Counted from the first letter of the stretch, positions 44,463 through 53,737 are shown. The stretch: 64,000 nucleotides of DNA from NORP240 sp942492445 (GCA_942492445.1 CALOEW010000049.1:1-64000), one strand, 5' to 3'. Translations and numbers: made by a program. Notes: generated by a model from the letters alone, not told the origin.

Positions 44463-44861
44463 CTAGTGCTCGACCCAGGAAGAACACCGGACTTTGCGTC
44501 AAGCCGAGACTGGTAATTTTTGGAAGCGGTTGCACCTTGTAAACTGGCCGTTCAGGGTGTATGTTTCGAGCGCTCTGCTGGTTTGTATGTTGAAAGTGTT
44601 TTTTCGTGGGTGAACCAGCCACGCTCGATCTTTGTATACTGGTCGTTTCGCATTCAACAGTTACCATGCGTCACTTTATAAGAGGACTGATTCTGTTGAA
44701 GGAATACATTTCAGCTGGTCGCATTCGTGGGGAAGGCGTTGATAGAATTCACGACGAGGCAATCAATAGTGACGTTTCGAATTGGCGCGTTACTGAATGC
44801 ATTTTTGATGCACCCGAATTCGGCTCGAGTACTGAACCGTTAGAAAACTTGTTCAACAATA
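44463..44861. other. Intergenic region upstream of the Mur-ligase-like gene
   Basis: About 400 bases. An ATG at 44666 opens a frame that overlaps the Mur-ligase gene, with no recognisable protein features, and I do not call it. The segment probably contains the promoter for 44862. No clear ribosome site precedes 44862. Confidence 0.4.
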
Positions 44862-46160
44862 ATGATCAGGCAACTGCCTTACTATATTCTCCCGAAATCC
44901 TTAATTGCCTGGATACGACGCTATCTGCTAGTGCCCGCGAGACGAAAATACGGCCGCCAGATCCCTGTCGCCATGATCACAGGAACCTGCGGGAAAACCA
45001 CGACTACTCGTATGTTGGCCTATATCCTGGCTGCCAGTGGTCAGAAAGTCGGATTCACTTCCACTGATGGCATCGTGATAAATGGCGAGCAGATCTGTCA
45101 CGAGGACTCATCCGGCTACAAAGGGGCAAAAAGGGTTATTAATGACAGGAATATTTCAGTGGCAGTGCTGGAAATTGCCAGGGGTGATCTGATTCGATTC
45201 GGGCTTTATCGGGATAGATGCCAGGCAGCGGCAATGCTGAACGTAGGTCGAGAACAGATTGAAATTGATGGCATCGACACGCTTGAACAAATGGCACAAT
45301 TGAAAAAGCAGGTAATCGATGCATCCACTGGAACTGTCGTGCTGAATGCCGATGACCCGCAATGTGCCCGTTTCGTGGATCTTTATCCCAGCGATCGACT
45401 GACGCTGTTCTCCATGAATGAAGACAACACCATTATCACCCAACACCTGGAAAAAAATGGGACCGCCTATGTTGTGAGTCAAACCGAAACCGGAGATATC
45501 ATTCAGCGCATTGATGGCAAAAACAGGGAGACCCTGTTGGCCATCAGCGATCTGCCCGCCTGTGCAAACGGCCTGTTTCGCCAGAACATTGCCAACGCCA
45601 TGGCGGCTGCCGCACTTGCAGAAGGGATGCAGGTGTCCCGCAACAATATTCGCAAAGCACTTGGGAATTTTGACAGCAGCCTGGAACTTTCATTTGGCCG
45701 ATGCAACCTTATCAATGGCTACTCACAACGTATTCTCTTCGATCGTGCTATCTCGGTACCCGCCTGCGAGAGTATCGTCTCATGCCTGCGGAATGTTCCC
45801 GTGGATGGCAACAGGATCTGTATACTACATGGCGTCGGTAATCGCCCCGACTGGACTTATCATGAAATGGGCGAGTTACTGGGCCCCTGTTTCGATCTGG
45901 TAATCTGTTTTGATTCAGAATTGTATTGCCGGGGTCGACTACCCGGAGAGGTACCCCAGGCGCTCAGGGCCGGTTTTCTGAAAGGCGGCGTGGCGGCTGA
46001 CTGCATTTACGTCACTCCGGATAGAAAAAGCGCATTCGATGCTCTGTCCCGGATCGTCAAGGAGAATGACCTGGTAGCCATATTCATGGCTGAGCACAAT
46101 CAGGAAAAACTATCGTCTCTACTGGAGAACAGTCTTGCGCAGTTTGCGGTCAAGCACTGA
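44862..46160 (+). CDS. Mur-ligase-family amide ligase (cyanophycin synthetase/PgsB-like)
   Basis: A 432-residue ATP-dependent ligase. The P-loop reads VAMITGTCGKTTTTRMLAYIL (residues about 36-56). It is followed by GFTSTDGIVINGEQI, VLEIARGDLIRFGL, a metal/ATP region NVGREQIEIDGIDTLEQMAQLK, and VLNADDPQCARFV. These steps match the C-terminal Mur half of cyanophycin synthetase rather than peptidoglycan MurC-F, and the ATP-grasp half of CphA is absent. Such enzymes join amino acids to acyl-phosphate-activated carboxylates. The neighbours encode a PP-loop ATPase and an ATP-grasp enzyme, suggesting a peptide-like product. The substrate is unknown. Confidence 0.85.
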   Translation: MIRQLPYYILPKSLIAWIRRYLLVPARRKYGRQIPVAMITGTCGKTTTTRMLAYILAASGQKVGFTSTDGIVINGEQICHEDSSGYKGAKRVINDRNISVAVLEIARGDLIRFGLYRDRCQAAAMLNVGREQIEIDGIDTLEQMAQLKKQVIDASTGTVVLNADDPQCARFVDLYPSDRLTLFSMNEDNTIITQHLEKNGTAYVVSQTETGDIIQRIDGKNRETLLAISDLPACANGLFRQNIANAMAAAALAEGMQVSRNNIRKALGNFDSSLELSFGRCNLINGYSQRILFDRAISVPACESIVSCLRNVPVDGNRICILHGVGNRPDWTYHEMGELLGPCFDLVICFDSELYCRGRLPGEVPQALRAGFLKGGVAADCIYVTPDRKSAFDALSRIVKENDLVAIFMAEHNQEKLSSLLENSLAQFAVKH

Positions 46161-46400
46161 CAAGGCACCAAGTAGATCAGTAAGAAACTGGAATTAGTGC
46201 ATGCTGATCAGTGAAATTCAGATAATCCGCCATCCTGCCTGCATTTATACCAGGGCCAGCATTGGCGTTTACCCACTATGGTTTCGCCATAGCGATATGT
46301 CTGCAGATACTGAACGCTGAATGATGCATCACCGTTTCGATATCAGCACTCCGCCTGCCATGTTACTGGTGAAGATATCGAGGTTCACGATAACTACACC

Positions 46401-47459
46401 GTGTCTGAGAAGCTTCTGCAAACTATCCCGGAAATTCAGATCATTTTCAATTCCTGGAATCCAATTTTCAAAATTATCAATATACAGGCAAAGGGCGCCA
46501 GTAACGGAACACCGACAGCCGACTCTGCCACATTCTTTTCGGCCGGTGTTGATTCGCTTTATACCGCGATCAAGCACAGGGATTCGCTGCAAGCGTTAAT
46601 CCTTATCAACGGCTTTGACTTCAATATGGAGACCGACGTCTGGAGCAGCATGGTTGCCAGAAACAATGAAATCGCGCAACTGCTGGGCAAGCGATTGATT
46701 CTGGTTGAAACCAATCTGAAGGAATTCACTTCGTGGTTTAACATGGCGCGCTATGTCAATTTCGGGGCTTCGCTGGCGACAGTCGCCCAGTTACTGAATT
46801 TTGGAAGAGTCCATATAAGCGGCCATGATACTTTCGAAAAAATCAGTCCTGCCGGCGCGCATCCTGTTGTTGATCCCCTGTGGTCTACAGAAAAATGCGC
46901 TATCTGCCACACTGGCCTGGAATCGGATCGAACCGGAAAAATTGCGTTAATCTCGAAGCAACCCGAATTGCTGGAAAAACTGTGGGTCTGTTGGAAAGAT
47001 CCACGTGAAAACTGTGGCAAATGCTCCAAGTGCATTCGTTCCTACGTGGCAATGAGATTGTGTGGAATTGATGATTTCAAATTCAGCAGCCAGATTCATC
47101 TATCTGACATCAGCAAGCAGGTCATCGAGGATGATGAAAGACTGTCATTCTTCGAGTATTTCAGAAGGGATGCCCAGGAACGGGAAATGCCTCAACTGGT
47201 CCGGGCTCTTGATAAGGCCATCATGAAATACAAGACAAGGCGGTACTTTCTTGAAATTGATAAATGCCTGTTCCGCTCAAAGCTAGGCCGACTGAGAAAT
47301 CTGATCAAGCAGGAAGACAGTGACCTTACCGATATTAACCTGTTTCGCAGGCACTCTGACCAGAAGATGCTGGACGCGTTGCTGACACGTCATCAACAGG
47401 ATACCCCTGTTGAAAGCCAGGAACTTATTGGCTCGGTCTTAACCGACACTGTTCAATGA
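46401..47459 (+). CDS. PP-loop ATPase (QueC/adenine nucleotide alpha-hydrolase-like), N terminus frameshifted
   Basis: The 352-residue frame from GTG 46401 holds the PP-loop FFSAGVDSLYTAI, a HPVVDPLWSTEK motif, and a cysteine set (CAIC, NCGKCSKC) that may bind zinc. The natural N terminus lies upstream: ATG 46201 opens MLISEIQIIRHPA..YPLWFR, and several indels between about 46300 and 46370 disconnect it from HVTGEDIEVHDNYTVSEKLL. PP-loop enzymes adenylate a carbonyl or carboxylate to form amides or thioamides. It lies downstream of the Mur-ligase-like gene and converges on an ATP-grasp gene. The reaction is unknown. Confidence 0.8.
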   Translation: MSEKLLQTIPEIQIIFNSWNPIFKIINIQAKGASNGTPTADSATFFSAGVDSLYTAIKHRDSLQALILINGFDFNMETDVWSSMVARNNEIAQLLGKRLILVETNLKEFTSWFNMARYVNFGASLATVAQLLNFGRVHISGHDTFEKISPAGAHPVVDPLWSTEKCAICHTGLESDRTGKIALISKQPELLEKLWVCWKDPRENCGKCSKCIRSYVAMRLCGIDDFKFSSQIHLSDISKQVIEDDERLSFFEYFRRDAQEREMPQLVRALDKAIMKYKTRRYFLEIDKCLFRSKLGRLRNLIKQEDSDLTDINLFRRHSDQKMLDALLTRHQQDTPVESQELIGSVLTDTVQ

Positions 47460-47508
47460 CAGTTGTTAGTCAGTTTCAAACTCAGCGGCAGCCTCAATAA
47501 CCTTCAGG

Positions 47509-47570
47509 GGAACCTCTGATCAAGTCCCACAATACCCTGCGGGAGTCTGTGGGACGTAGTCACAGGCTCC
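47509..47570. repeat. 62-bp palindromic repeat overlapping the ATP-grasp 3' end
   Basis: GGAACCTCTGATCAAGTCCC at 47509-47528 is inverted, with about five mismatches, against 47549-47570. It lies between convergent genes and supplies the last codons (Gly-Ser-Leu-stop) of the ATP-grasp gene. As a stem-loop it could end transcription from both sides. Confidence 0.75.
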
Positions 47571-48834
47571 CTGGATTCTTTCCATCGATCCACTGACGGT
47601 AAATATCTGGAAATCGTGTCGCCCCCATGGCGACCCTGCCCGGTCGTTCACATAAAATAAAGCCAAAGGTAACCTGGGTTTCCACGATGACCGGACCTTC
47701 TTCAGTTATCCCCACATCCCAACCCAGAAAGGCAAATTTCCCGTCAACCTGTTTGTGAGCGGACCGTACAAGATCCAGTGTTTCCTGCCAATAGGGCAGA
47801 CGCTTTCCGACAATTATCGCCCCGGTATCAGGATGTTCGGTAAATTCCTCGAAAGATTTGTATTTGTAAACCGCACGACCCAGTGCGCCGGTGTCGAGGT
47901 CAATACCGCTGGCCAACCCTCCCGCGCCAAAATTGTCGGCGACATTTTTCCCGGTCGGCATTTTGAATACCGCCACAATCACCTCCACTGCACTGGACGT
48001 CGTAATACCGGTTATAATTCGACAGGTACAAAATTGTCCGGTAGCCAGTTCCTGAATGGAATGGTGATTTGTCATTCTAGGCTGCAGCAGAAGGACTTCC
48101 TGTTGACTCAATCTCAGCAGGTGGCGCTCAAGCTGGTCGCGTGTAAACTGTTCCCCACCGGCACTGCGATACTGTCCGTTTCCCGACCAGTCATAACGCG
48201 CCAGGCCACGACCTTCCAGGCCAAGCACGGGTTTGGCAATAAAGTCGTACTCTGGTAGTTGCAGTATTGCCCCGTTAACGTCACAGATACGCCCACTTTT
48301 GACCAGTCCTAAATCATTGATTACCGGAAAGCCCTTCTCACCCATGGTGTGGTTAAACTCGTGCTTGTCCTGTATGTGACTATCGCTCTTACCATTGTTG
48401 ATAACTCCCAGCAGAGCGGTCATGGAGTTTTCCAGCAAATAGGTATTCGCCTGCCTCACATCCCGGTCACGGAACAATTCAAACAGGTAATATACCTGTG
48501 GGCTGGTCCAGTATTGAATTCCAATCCGGAATAGAGATATCAGCTGCCGGGTACGGGGCACATGGAAACGATTGCATATTTCCGCTGCGTGCTTTCTGTA
48601 TTGGCTGATGCAGATCAGAACTGCCCGAAAAGGCCACATCAACAGCATTGGGAAGTACAGCAGCCTGGCCAGTATCAGCTGCTTACCGCCATAGGAGCCG
48701 GGGTTATAATACCTGGACTCAATCTGCCTGATAAATTCCAGGTTCGTTCTTGGCTGGCGCCATATCCACACAACCGGAGTTCTGCCCCAGGCGACCACGA
48801 TGGGAGAAAAGAGTCGGTTCAAGAACCTTTTCAT
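47560..48834 (-). CDS. ATP-grasp enzyme of the sugar-transfer-associated type
   Basis: A 424-residue protein. The N-terminal 130 residues contain a hydrophobic stretch (LLYFPMLLMWPFRAVLICI). The rest is an ATP-grasp fold: KHEFNHTMGEKGFPVI, the ATP-lysine segment YDFIAKPVLGLEGRGLARY, LLLQPRMTNHHSI, and the metal-binding end FAFLGWDVGITEEGPVIVETQ. It resembles the PF14397 group, often encoded in surface-polysaccharide loci. It would form an amide or ester from an acyl phosphate. It converges with the PP-loop gene. The C-terminal codons come from an inserted repeat. Confidence 0.85.
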   Translation of the reverse strand: MKRFLNRLFSPIVVAWGRTPVVWIWRQPRTNLEFIRQIESRYYNPGSYGGKQLILARLLYFPMLLMWPFRAVLICISQYRKHAAEICNRFHVPRTRQLISLFRIGIQYWTSPQVYYLFELFRDRDVRQANTYLLENSMTALLGVINNGKSDSHIQDKHEFNHTMGEKGFPVINDLGLVKSGRICDVNGAILQLPEYDFIAKPVLGLEGRGLARYDWSGNGQYRSAGGEQFTRDQLERHLLRLSQQEVLLLQPRMTNHHSIQELATGQFCTCRIITGITTSSAVEVIVAVFKMPTGKNVADNFGAGGLASGIDLDTGALGRAVYKYKSFEEFTEHPDTGAIIVGKRLPYWQETLDLVRSAHKQVDGKFAFLGWDVGITEEGPVIVETQVTFGFILCERPGRVAMGATRFPDIYRQWIDGKNPGSL

Positions 48835-48929
48835 AGCAACAGCCAGTTATGAATTGTTATTTCAACCCACCCGACGCCAGAGGACATACGCGCCAGCCGG
48901 CGCCGGGGAATTGCAACTCCCGCCTTGTT

Positions 48930-49955
48930 TCAATTACCACTCTGATTTACATCCTGCACGCGGGCGCCGGCGAGAATGCCTGATAAGGCGTAATTGCCTT
49001 CATGGCAGGCGTATTCGTAAAGTTTCTCCTCGGTCGGTCGCATCGAGACTTCACCGCTCCAGGGCTGAGTGTAGGCCTCATCGTCTTCAATGGTGAACTG
49101 GTAGACGATCTCGTCGGCGGACACACGGGTAAATCGTTCGATCACTCTGGCCTCGGGGGGGACATACAAAGTGTGTTGAACCGCAAGTCGAAAACTTTGA
49201 ACCGGATGAAAATTGACTGTCTCCACTACCAGAGTATCCCCATCCCAGTGGCCGATGGAATCTCCCATCCAGGGATTGTAGATTTCATCGAGGTGTTCAC
49301 TGTTGAGACGGATTATGCGCGCATCGTGATTCATCTCCGCCAGGATCATGACATAATCGGGAGTCTGCACGATCTGATAGTGATTGTTGTAAAGAACCGG
49401 CAACATGGGTGGCCCCGCGGTTGAACCAAAACCAACCAGGCATCGTTCGGCCAGGGGTCTTTGTTCTGGGCCGTCATAATTTCTTAATCCGGCCAAATAG
49501 TTGGCAAAAGCAGTCGTGGCTTCCGGAGTATAAGGAATCTGGCCATCCTCGGGGCTGACTATTATAGAGGTTCGATACTCGCCTCTCACCGTCATTAATC
49601 TGGTCCCCGGATCTATCCAGAAAGTATTGTAGCCGGCATTGGAATTGCCATCGGTAGGCGCCCCCCGGTTGGGGTCACTGGGCCTGCTATCCCGCTCACC
49701 ACCGACGTTGAGTGGAGCGGTTCGTTCCAGGCGGCCTGCTTCATCTGAATTAACAATCAATTGCTGACCTAGCGCCTGATTGCGTTCCAGGGTGGTAATA
49801 GTGGCGTTAGTCCAAACGCCCTGCAGATCGGGAGCACCGTAACTGGTGCGAGGCAGACCCATTTCGTCTGCGGCAAACAGTGGGTTTCCCGTTAGCCCGG
49901 CCGACATGACAGCTATTAAGGTGAATGCCTTAACTGTTTTTTTGGTCATAATCAT
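48930..49955 (-). CDS. Secreted protein of unknown function, paralogue of 27793-28812
   Basis: A 341-residue protein with a signal peptide (LIAVMSAGLTGNPLFAA), then GAPDLQGVWTNATITTLER. It shares WIDPGTRLMTVRGEYRTSIIVSPEDGQIP, MGDSIGHWDGDTLVVETVNF and LYEYACHEGNYALSGILAGAR with the copy at 27793. ATG 49955 follows AGGAGAGCA. This copy has the base composition of the surrounding genome, so it is likely the resident version and the AT-rich copy the acquired one. The function is unknown. Confidence 0.85.
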   Translation of the reverse strand: MIMTKKTVKAFTLIAVMSAGLTGNPLFAADEMGLPRTSYGAPDLQGVWTNATITTLERNQALGQQLIVNSDEAGRLERTAPLNVGGERDSRPSDPNRGAPTDGNSNAGYNTFWIDPGTRLMTVRGEYRTSIIVSPEDGQIPYTPEATTAFANYLAGLRNYDGPEQRPLAERCLVGFGSTAGPPMLPVLYNNHYQIVQTPDYVMILAEMNHDARIIRLNSEHLDEIYNPWMGDSIGHWDGDTLVVETVNFHPVQSFRLAVQHTLYVPPEARVIERFTRVSADEIVYQFTIEDDEAYTQPWSGEVSMRPTEEKLYEYACHEGNYALSGILAGARVQDVNQSGN

Positions 49956-50028
49956 TGCTCTCCTGTTTTTGGGTTGGATCGCTGGTCGGATAGTTTTTCA
50001 ATGGATAGTCTATGGAATCACATTCTAA

Positions 50029-50050
50029 GGAACCTCTGATTAAGTCCATA
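50029..50050 (+). repeat. Solo end of the GGAACC repeat, preceded by CTAA
   Basis: GGAACCTCTGATTAAGTCC at 50029-50047 is directly preceded by CTAA, the same four bases that flank the complete element at 63012. No inverted partner is found in the next 250 bases. Confidence 0.7.
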
Positions 50051-50175
50051 CGGCCCGCATAAGCGGAGGCGGTATAACGTTAATTCTGTAAACTCCCTGG
50101 GGTTCGACGTGCCAAGCCATCGGGCTATTCTTCTAAAAGCAAAAGTGACGTCTTGCAACCACGAGAAAAGGCAAA

Positions 50176-50301
50176 ATGGTTCAGCACCTTGAGAATAAAC
50201 CTATTGGTGACGCAGTGGAACTGCTGAAAGCAAATGGAACTGATGGATTGGCAGCGGCGGTGACTGCACTGATCAATTCGGCAATATCGGAGAGACTATG
50301 A
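50176..50301 (+). pseudogene. 41-codon fragment resembling an IS256-type transposase N terminus
   Basis: ATG 50176 opens a short frame with GDAVELLKANGTDGLAAAVT then ALINSAISERL. This resembles the N-terminal helix of mutator/IS256-family transposases, where a GxxGLAEAxxLLxNxAMxxER pattern is usual. Its stop overlaps the methyltransferase ATG in ATGA, so it may now act as a translational leader. Recognition is weak and based on pattern alone. Confidence 0.35.
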
Positions 50302-50897
50302 CCCCGTTAGACACGGCCAATGCTTACGACCAGATTACTTACCTTTGGAACAATGAGACCTTCAACCGGAGGAATGGAATAGAGCAGCATAAAAAGGCGA
50401 TTGGATTCGTACAACGACGCACGGCGGCGCTTGATGTCGGGTGTGGCTGCACCGGGAGGTTTATCGATCTTCTTCTGTCTGAAGGGTTTACTCCCGAGGG
50501 AGTTGATGTATCTGAACAAATGATAAGGCTGGCACGGGACAGGCATCCAGAGATCAATTTTTATCACCAGGATATCTGTGAGTGGGGGCCGCCTGGAGAA
50601 TATGACTTCATTTCGGCTTGGGACAGCCTCTGGCATGTCCCCCTTGACCAACAGGAAAATGTGGTCAGAAAGCTGATAAGTAGTCTGGGTGACAACGGCG
50701 TGCTGATATTTTCTTTTGGTGGCACCGATTCGAAAGGTGAAAAGACAGACGATTTTATGGGCCCTGAGATGTACTATGCATCACTTGGAGTCAATGGGTA
50801 TTTGAGCCTGTTAATCCAATCGGGGTGCCTGTGCAGGCATCTTGAATACGATCAGCATCCTGAACAGCATTCCTACATCATCGTTCAAAAAGCCTGA
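50298..50897 (+). CDS. Class I SAM-dependent methyltransferase
   Basis: A 199-residue protein with the Rossmann methyltransferase motifs: motif I ALDVGCGCTGRFIDLLL, the acidic ribose-binding residue in PEGVDVSEQMIRLA, motif II-like YDFISAWDSLWHVPL, and GVLIFSFGGTD. GCGCTGR replaces the usual GCGTGR spacing but the loop is intact. It is coupled to the small upstream frame through an ATGA overlap. The substrate cannot be inferred. Confidence 0.88.
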   Translation: MTPLDTANAYDQITYLWNNETFNRRNGIEQHKKAIGFVQRRTAALDVGCGCTGRFIDLLLSEGFTPEGVDVSEQMIRLARDRHPEINFYHQDICEWGPPGEYDFISAWDSLWHVPLDQQENVVRKLISSLGDNGVLIFSFGGTDSKGEKTDDFMGPEMYYASLGVNGYLSLLIQSGCLCRHLEYDQHPEQHSYIIVQKA

Positions 50898-51224
50898 CAA
50901 CCCAATGCTTTTTCTGGACCGCCAGGCGAGGTCTCCCGCCAGCAAAGGCTTCGGGAATCGGGTTCACAAAGTGGTGCTGGTGCAGGTTTTCCAGGAATTA
51001 GCTTGTAATCGCAGAGTAAATCTGCAAAAGTCACTGAATTCGCAGCAGGTAAGGGAACCTCTGATTAAGCCTGAAAGATTCTCAATAAGTCTTCGCGATT
51101 CTTTTATCATTTCAGAAATAGGGTAGTACTTGAATCGCTGGATCAAGATACTGGCGCATGCCGGTATCTTTCATATGGCTGAAACGTAATCGGCCATTAC
51201 AACAATAATATGGAGAATCAAACC
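50898..51224. other. Intergenic region with a solo repeat
   Basis: No gene recognised. GGAACCTCTGATTAAGC at 51054-51070 is another solo end of the dispersed repeat. The last 30 bases hold the GGAGA ribosome site of the next gene. Confidence 0.5.
51054..51071 (+). repeat. Solo end of the GGAACC repeat
   Basis: GGAACCTCTGATTAAGCC matches the family consensus for 16 of the first 18 bases or better, then diverges. No partner is visible. Confidence 0.65.
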
Positions 51225-51710
51225 ATGAAGTACAAATTCTTAAGCGCTCTCGCCGGAAGCATTTTGCTGACCTTTTCCATGACTGCCGCCGCCCAATCCC
51301 TGGTGGGGGTTTGGGAAATGTACGAACAGGAAGCAATCGGCGGACCGGATGCGGGTATCATTACCGTGGCGAACCCCAGGTCCAGGATTCTGATTTACAC
51401 CGAGACCTATTTCAGCTGGGTATTCGATATGTCTCAGGAACCGCGCCCAATGCTGCCGCCGGCGGCGGAGACTTCGGATGCTGAATTCGGAGCGGTCGCA
51501 CGCTTTATGAATGTTTCATCTGGCACCTACCAGCGAGTCGGGTCAACGATTATCTACAATCGGACTTCCGCCGTCGCTCCTAATGCCATGGCACCCGAGA
51601 ATCAGCCCTTCATTCGAGAGATCCGAACCCTCACGCCTACGCGGCTGGAAACCCAGGTCACGAATGACCAGGGTATTACCCAGATACTGCGCTACTATCG
51701 GGCTGAGTAA
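51225..51710 (+). CDS. Secreted lipocalin-like protein
   Basis: A 161-residue protein from ATG 51225, chosen for GGAGA at 51213 and because it begins the signal peptide directly (KYKFLSALAGSILLTFSMTAAAQ). The mature part starts SLVGVWEMYEQEA and contains RSRILIYTETYFSWVFD and GTYQRVGSTIIYNR, the pattern of lipocalin-like/DUF1579-type barrels. Binding of a small hydrophobic ligand is possible but not shown. It is monocistronic. Confidence 0.72.
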   Translation: MKYKFLSALAGSILLTFSMTAAAQSLVGVWEMYEQEAIGGPDAGIITVANPRSRILIYTETYFSWVFDMSQEPRPMLPPAAETSDAEFGAVARFMNVSSGTYQRVGSTIIYNRTSAVAPNAMAPENQPFIREIRTLTPTRLETQVTNDQGITQILRYYRAE

Positions 51711-51942
51711 CGCAGCCGACCCAAACCGCTGTATCTGATCAGTATCGGCCGGGAAGGGGCAGCAGGAATTCGCTCCTTCCCCGGCCACCGCGCCGTATCT
51801 CTACTCTACCCATCGGCATCAGCGCCAGCCTGTTGGTCGCGGTGTGCGGCTGCGAGTGACCGGAGATGCAAGGTCATTTTCAGAGCGCTTAAACCGGCCA
51901 CGAAGCAGAACAGGCTTTGCCCACTGTAGCCCTGCAAACCCT

Positions 51943-52509
51943 TTAGAACAGCAGCGTCAGATTGCGTACAAAACGTGACAGGACAGTCACGTGCGGGTTG
52001 CTTGCGATGACAGTGCCAACCGCACGGATATCCACCGACGCGTTCTGCAACTGTTCGTAGGCAGCTCCCCCCAGGTAACTCAACTGCAATTCTACCAGGC
52101 GGTTGCGCTGCAGGTTCTCGACACGGATGCGTACCTGGCCACCCTGGCTGCTGTAGTCCACATCAGGGGATTGACGCCGCTCAGCGCTGGCGACGATGTC
52201 TACCGTATTGCTGCTGAACCGCGATGGTTCCGGCGCATTGTACAGGCTGACTTCGATTGCCGGCTGGGGATTGATTCCGGTATTCCCCAACCTGATCCCA
52301 TAAACCGTAAGGCAGTTTGTGGAGGGACCGGCGTCTCTGCGCAGCATTCCGGCGCACGTCGTCGATTGCACGCCAGCGCTGTAGGACAATTCGTCCCTGG
52401 CAGCGAACAGTAGGTTGTACGCAGTGGGAAAAATCAGTGCCAGCGCGACAACAATTCCCACCCAAAGCAGAGCCTTGGGGACAGGAAGTTTTCCAGTCAG
52501 AGAGCTCAT
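51943..52509 (-). CDS. Single-pass membrane protein with a beta-rich periplasmic domain
   Basis: A 188-residue protein with one N-terminal helix (ALLWVGIVVALALIFPTAYNLLFA) and an extracytoplasmic domain containing two cysteines likely to form a disulfide (TTCAGMLRRDAGPSTNC). VQIRVENL-type strands and ASNPHVTVLSRFVRNLTLLF end the protein. No family is recognised. It is divergent from the DUF6644-like membrane gene at 52712, with which it may share a promoter region. Confidence 0.7.
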   Translation of the reverse strand: MSSLTGKLPVPKALLWVGIVVALALIFPTAYNLLFAARDELSYSAGVQSTTCAGMLRRDAGPSTNCLTVYGIRLGNTGINPQPAIEVSLYNAPEPSRFSSNTVDIVASAERRQSPDVDYSSQGGQVRIRVENLQRNRLVELQLSYLGGAAYEQLQNASVDIRAVGTVIASNPHVTVLSRFVRNLTLLF

Positions 52510-52711
52510 GGGCTTCTTATCGGCCCTCGCCGTGGTAACTGCAATCGGGCAGGAATCCGTAACGCCAGGACACGGGCTCGGACCGGGAAGCTGGACTTTT
52601 CACCAATCCAGAGATACCTTTTGCACCTCTCCTGTAGTTCCAGTCTTGTACCTACAGGGAAAATGGGCGTATGGCCAGCAAGAAACCACGTGAACACAAT
52701 AAGAAGAAAAT

Positions 52712-53737
52712 ATGATGGACGCATTGGCACAACTGATTGACGGCAGTTTTCTGCAGAACGGTGCGCTCTGGGCACTTAACACAATCCCCGGCTTCCCACC
52801 TATCATCCAGACTGTGCACATCCTGGGGATTGCCGTCGTCATGGCCACCGCAATACTGTTGAACCTGCGCATTCTGGGCCTGGCCATTCCTGCCATGAAC
52901 ATTGGCGAACTGCTGGAACGCGCCTTTCCCTGGCTTTGGATTGCACTGGTCAGCAATGTAATCTCCGGCGCCTTTTTTGTCTTCGGCCGGCCCAACCGGT
53001 ATTTTGCCAACCCCGTTTTCAGCAGCAAGCTCGCTTTTCTGTCTGGCGCCGTTGCACTGGCGGTCCTCTTCTATGTCATGCAGAAGCGCAAGCCCGGTTA
53101 CTGGGAAATACCACGGCACATCTGGGCGGCCCGAGGCCTGGCTGTGTTGTCGCTGGGCCTCTGGTTCATGGTGCTGATGGCCGGTCGTTGGATTGCCTAC
53201 CTGGAATATCTGCAATATCCGCTGTGGAGCATGGAGGCCTTCGATGCCGGCCCTCAAGCCACTGTGTGGCTTGCCATGGAAAACTGGCCGCTATCCCAGG
53301 CCATCGCCGCCACCAACTGGTTCCCGCTGCTGGAGTCCATCCACGTCATTGCCATTACTCTGGTGCTGGGCAGCATTCTCTGGGTAGACCTGCGACTGCT
53401 GGGCTTCGCGGCCCGCCAATTGCCTCTCAACATCCTCAATCGACAACTGATTCCCTGGACCTGGGGCGCTTTCGTGGTCGCCGTTATCACCGGAGTGGGC
53501 ATGTTTATAACCCGCGCCTCCGCGCACGTCGACAATCCGGCCTTCCGCTGGAAGTTCGTGCTGCTTGCCCTCGCGGGCATCAACATGGCTTATTTCCATT
53601 ACCGCGTCTACCGCCAGATCGACCACCGGGCAGCGCTCGCCGAGTTGCCTGCGCCGGCAAAAATAGCCGGTGGCCTGTCGCTGTTCTTCTGGTCCGGAGT
53701 GATGCTGGCCGGGCGCTGGATTGGTCACATAGTCTGA
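52712..53737 (+). CDS. Polytopic membrane protein with two DUF6644-like halves
   Basis: A 341-residue protein with about nine hydrophobic helices. Two similar halves can be seen, each with an IxxVHILGIAVV / LESIHVIAITLV segment, a DLRLLG / NLRILG loop, and a following R/N-P helix. The repeated His-containing helix could bind haem or a quinone, as in cytochrome b-like proteins, but that is speculative. Two adjacent ATGs at 52712 and 52715 are possible starts. It appears to be monocistronic. Confidence 0.75.
   Translation: MMDALAQLIDGSFLQNGALWALNTIPGFPPIIQTVHILGIAVVMATAILLNLRILGLAIPAMNIGELLERAFPWLWIALVSNVISGAFFVFGRPNRYFANPVFSSKLAFLSGAVALAVLFYVMQKRKPGYWEIPRHIWAARGLAVLSLGLWFMVLMAGRWIAYLEYLQYPLWSMEAFDAGPQATVWLAMENWPLSQAIAATNWFPLLESIHVIAITLVLGSILWVDLRLLGFAARQLPLNILNRQLIPWTWGAFVVAVITGVGMFITRASAHVDNPAFRWKFVLLALAGINMAYFHYRVYRQIDHRAALAELPAPAKIAGGLSLFFWSGVMLAGRWIGHIV

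Noticed and set aside
44666..45067. Open frame overlapping the start of the Mur-ligase-like gene
   Set aside because: Runs in another frame over a well-supported gene and has no features of its own beyond the first 65 codons.
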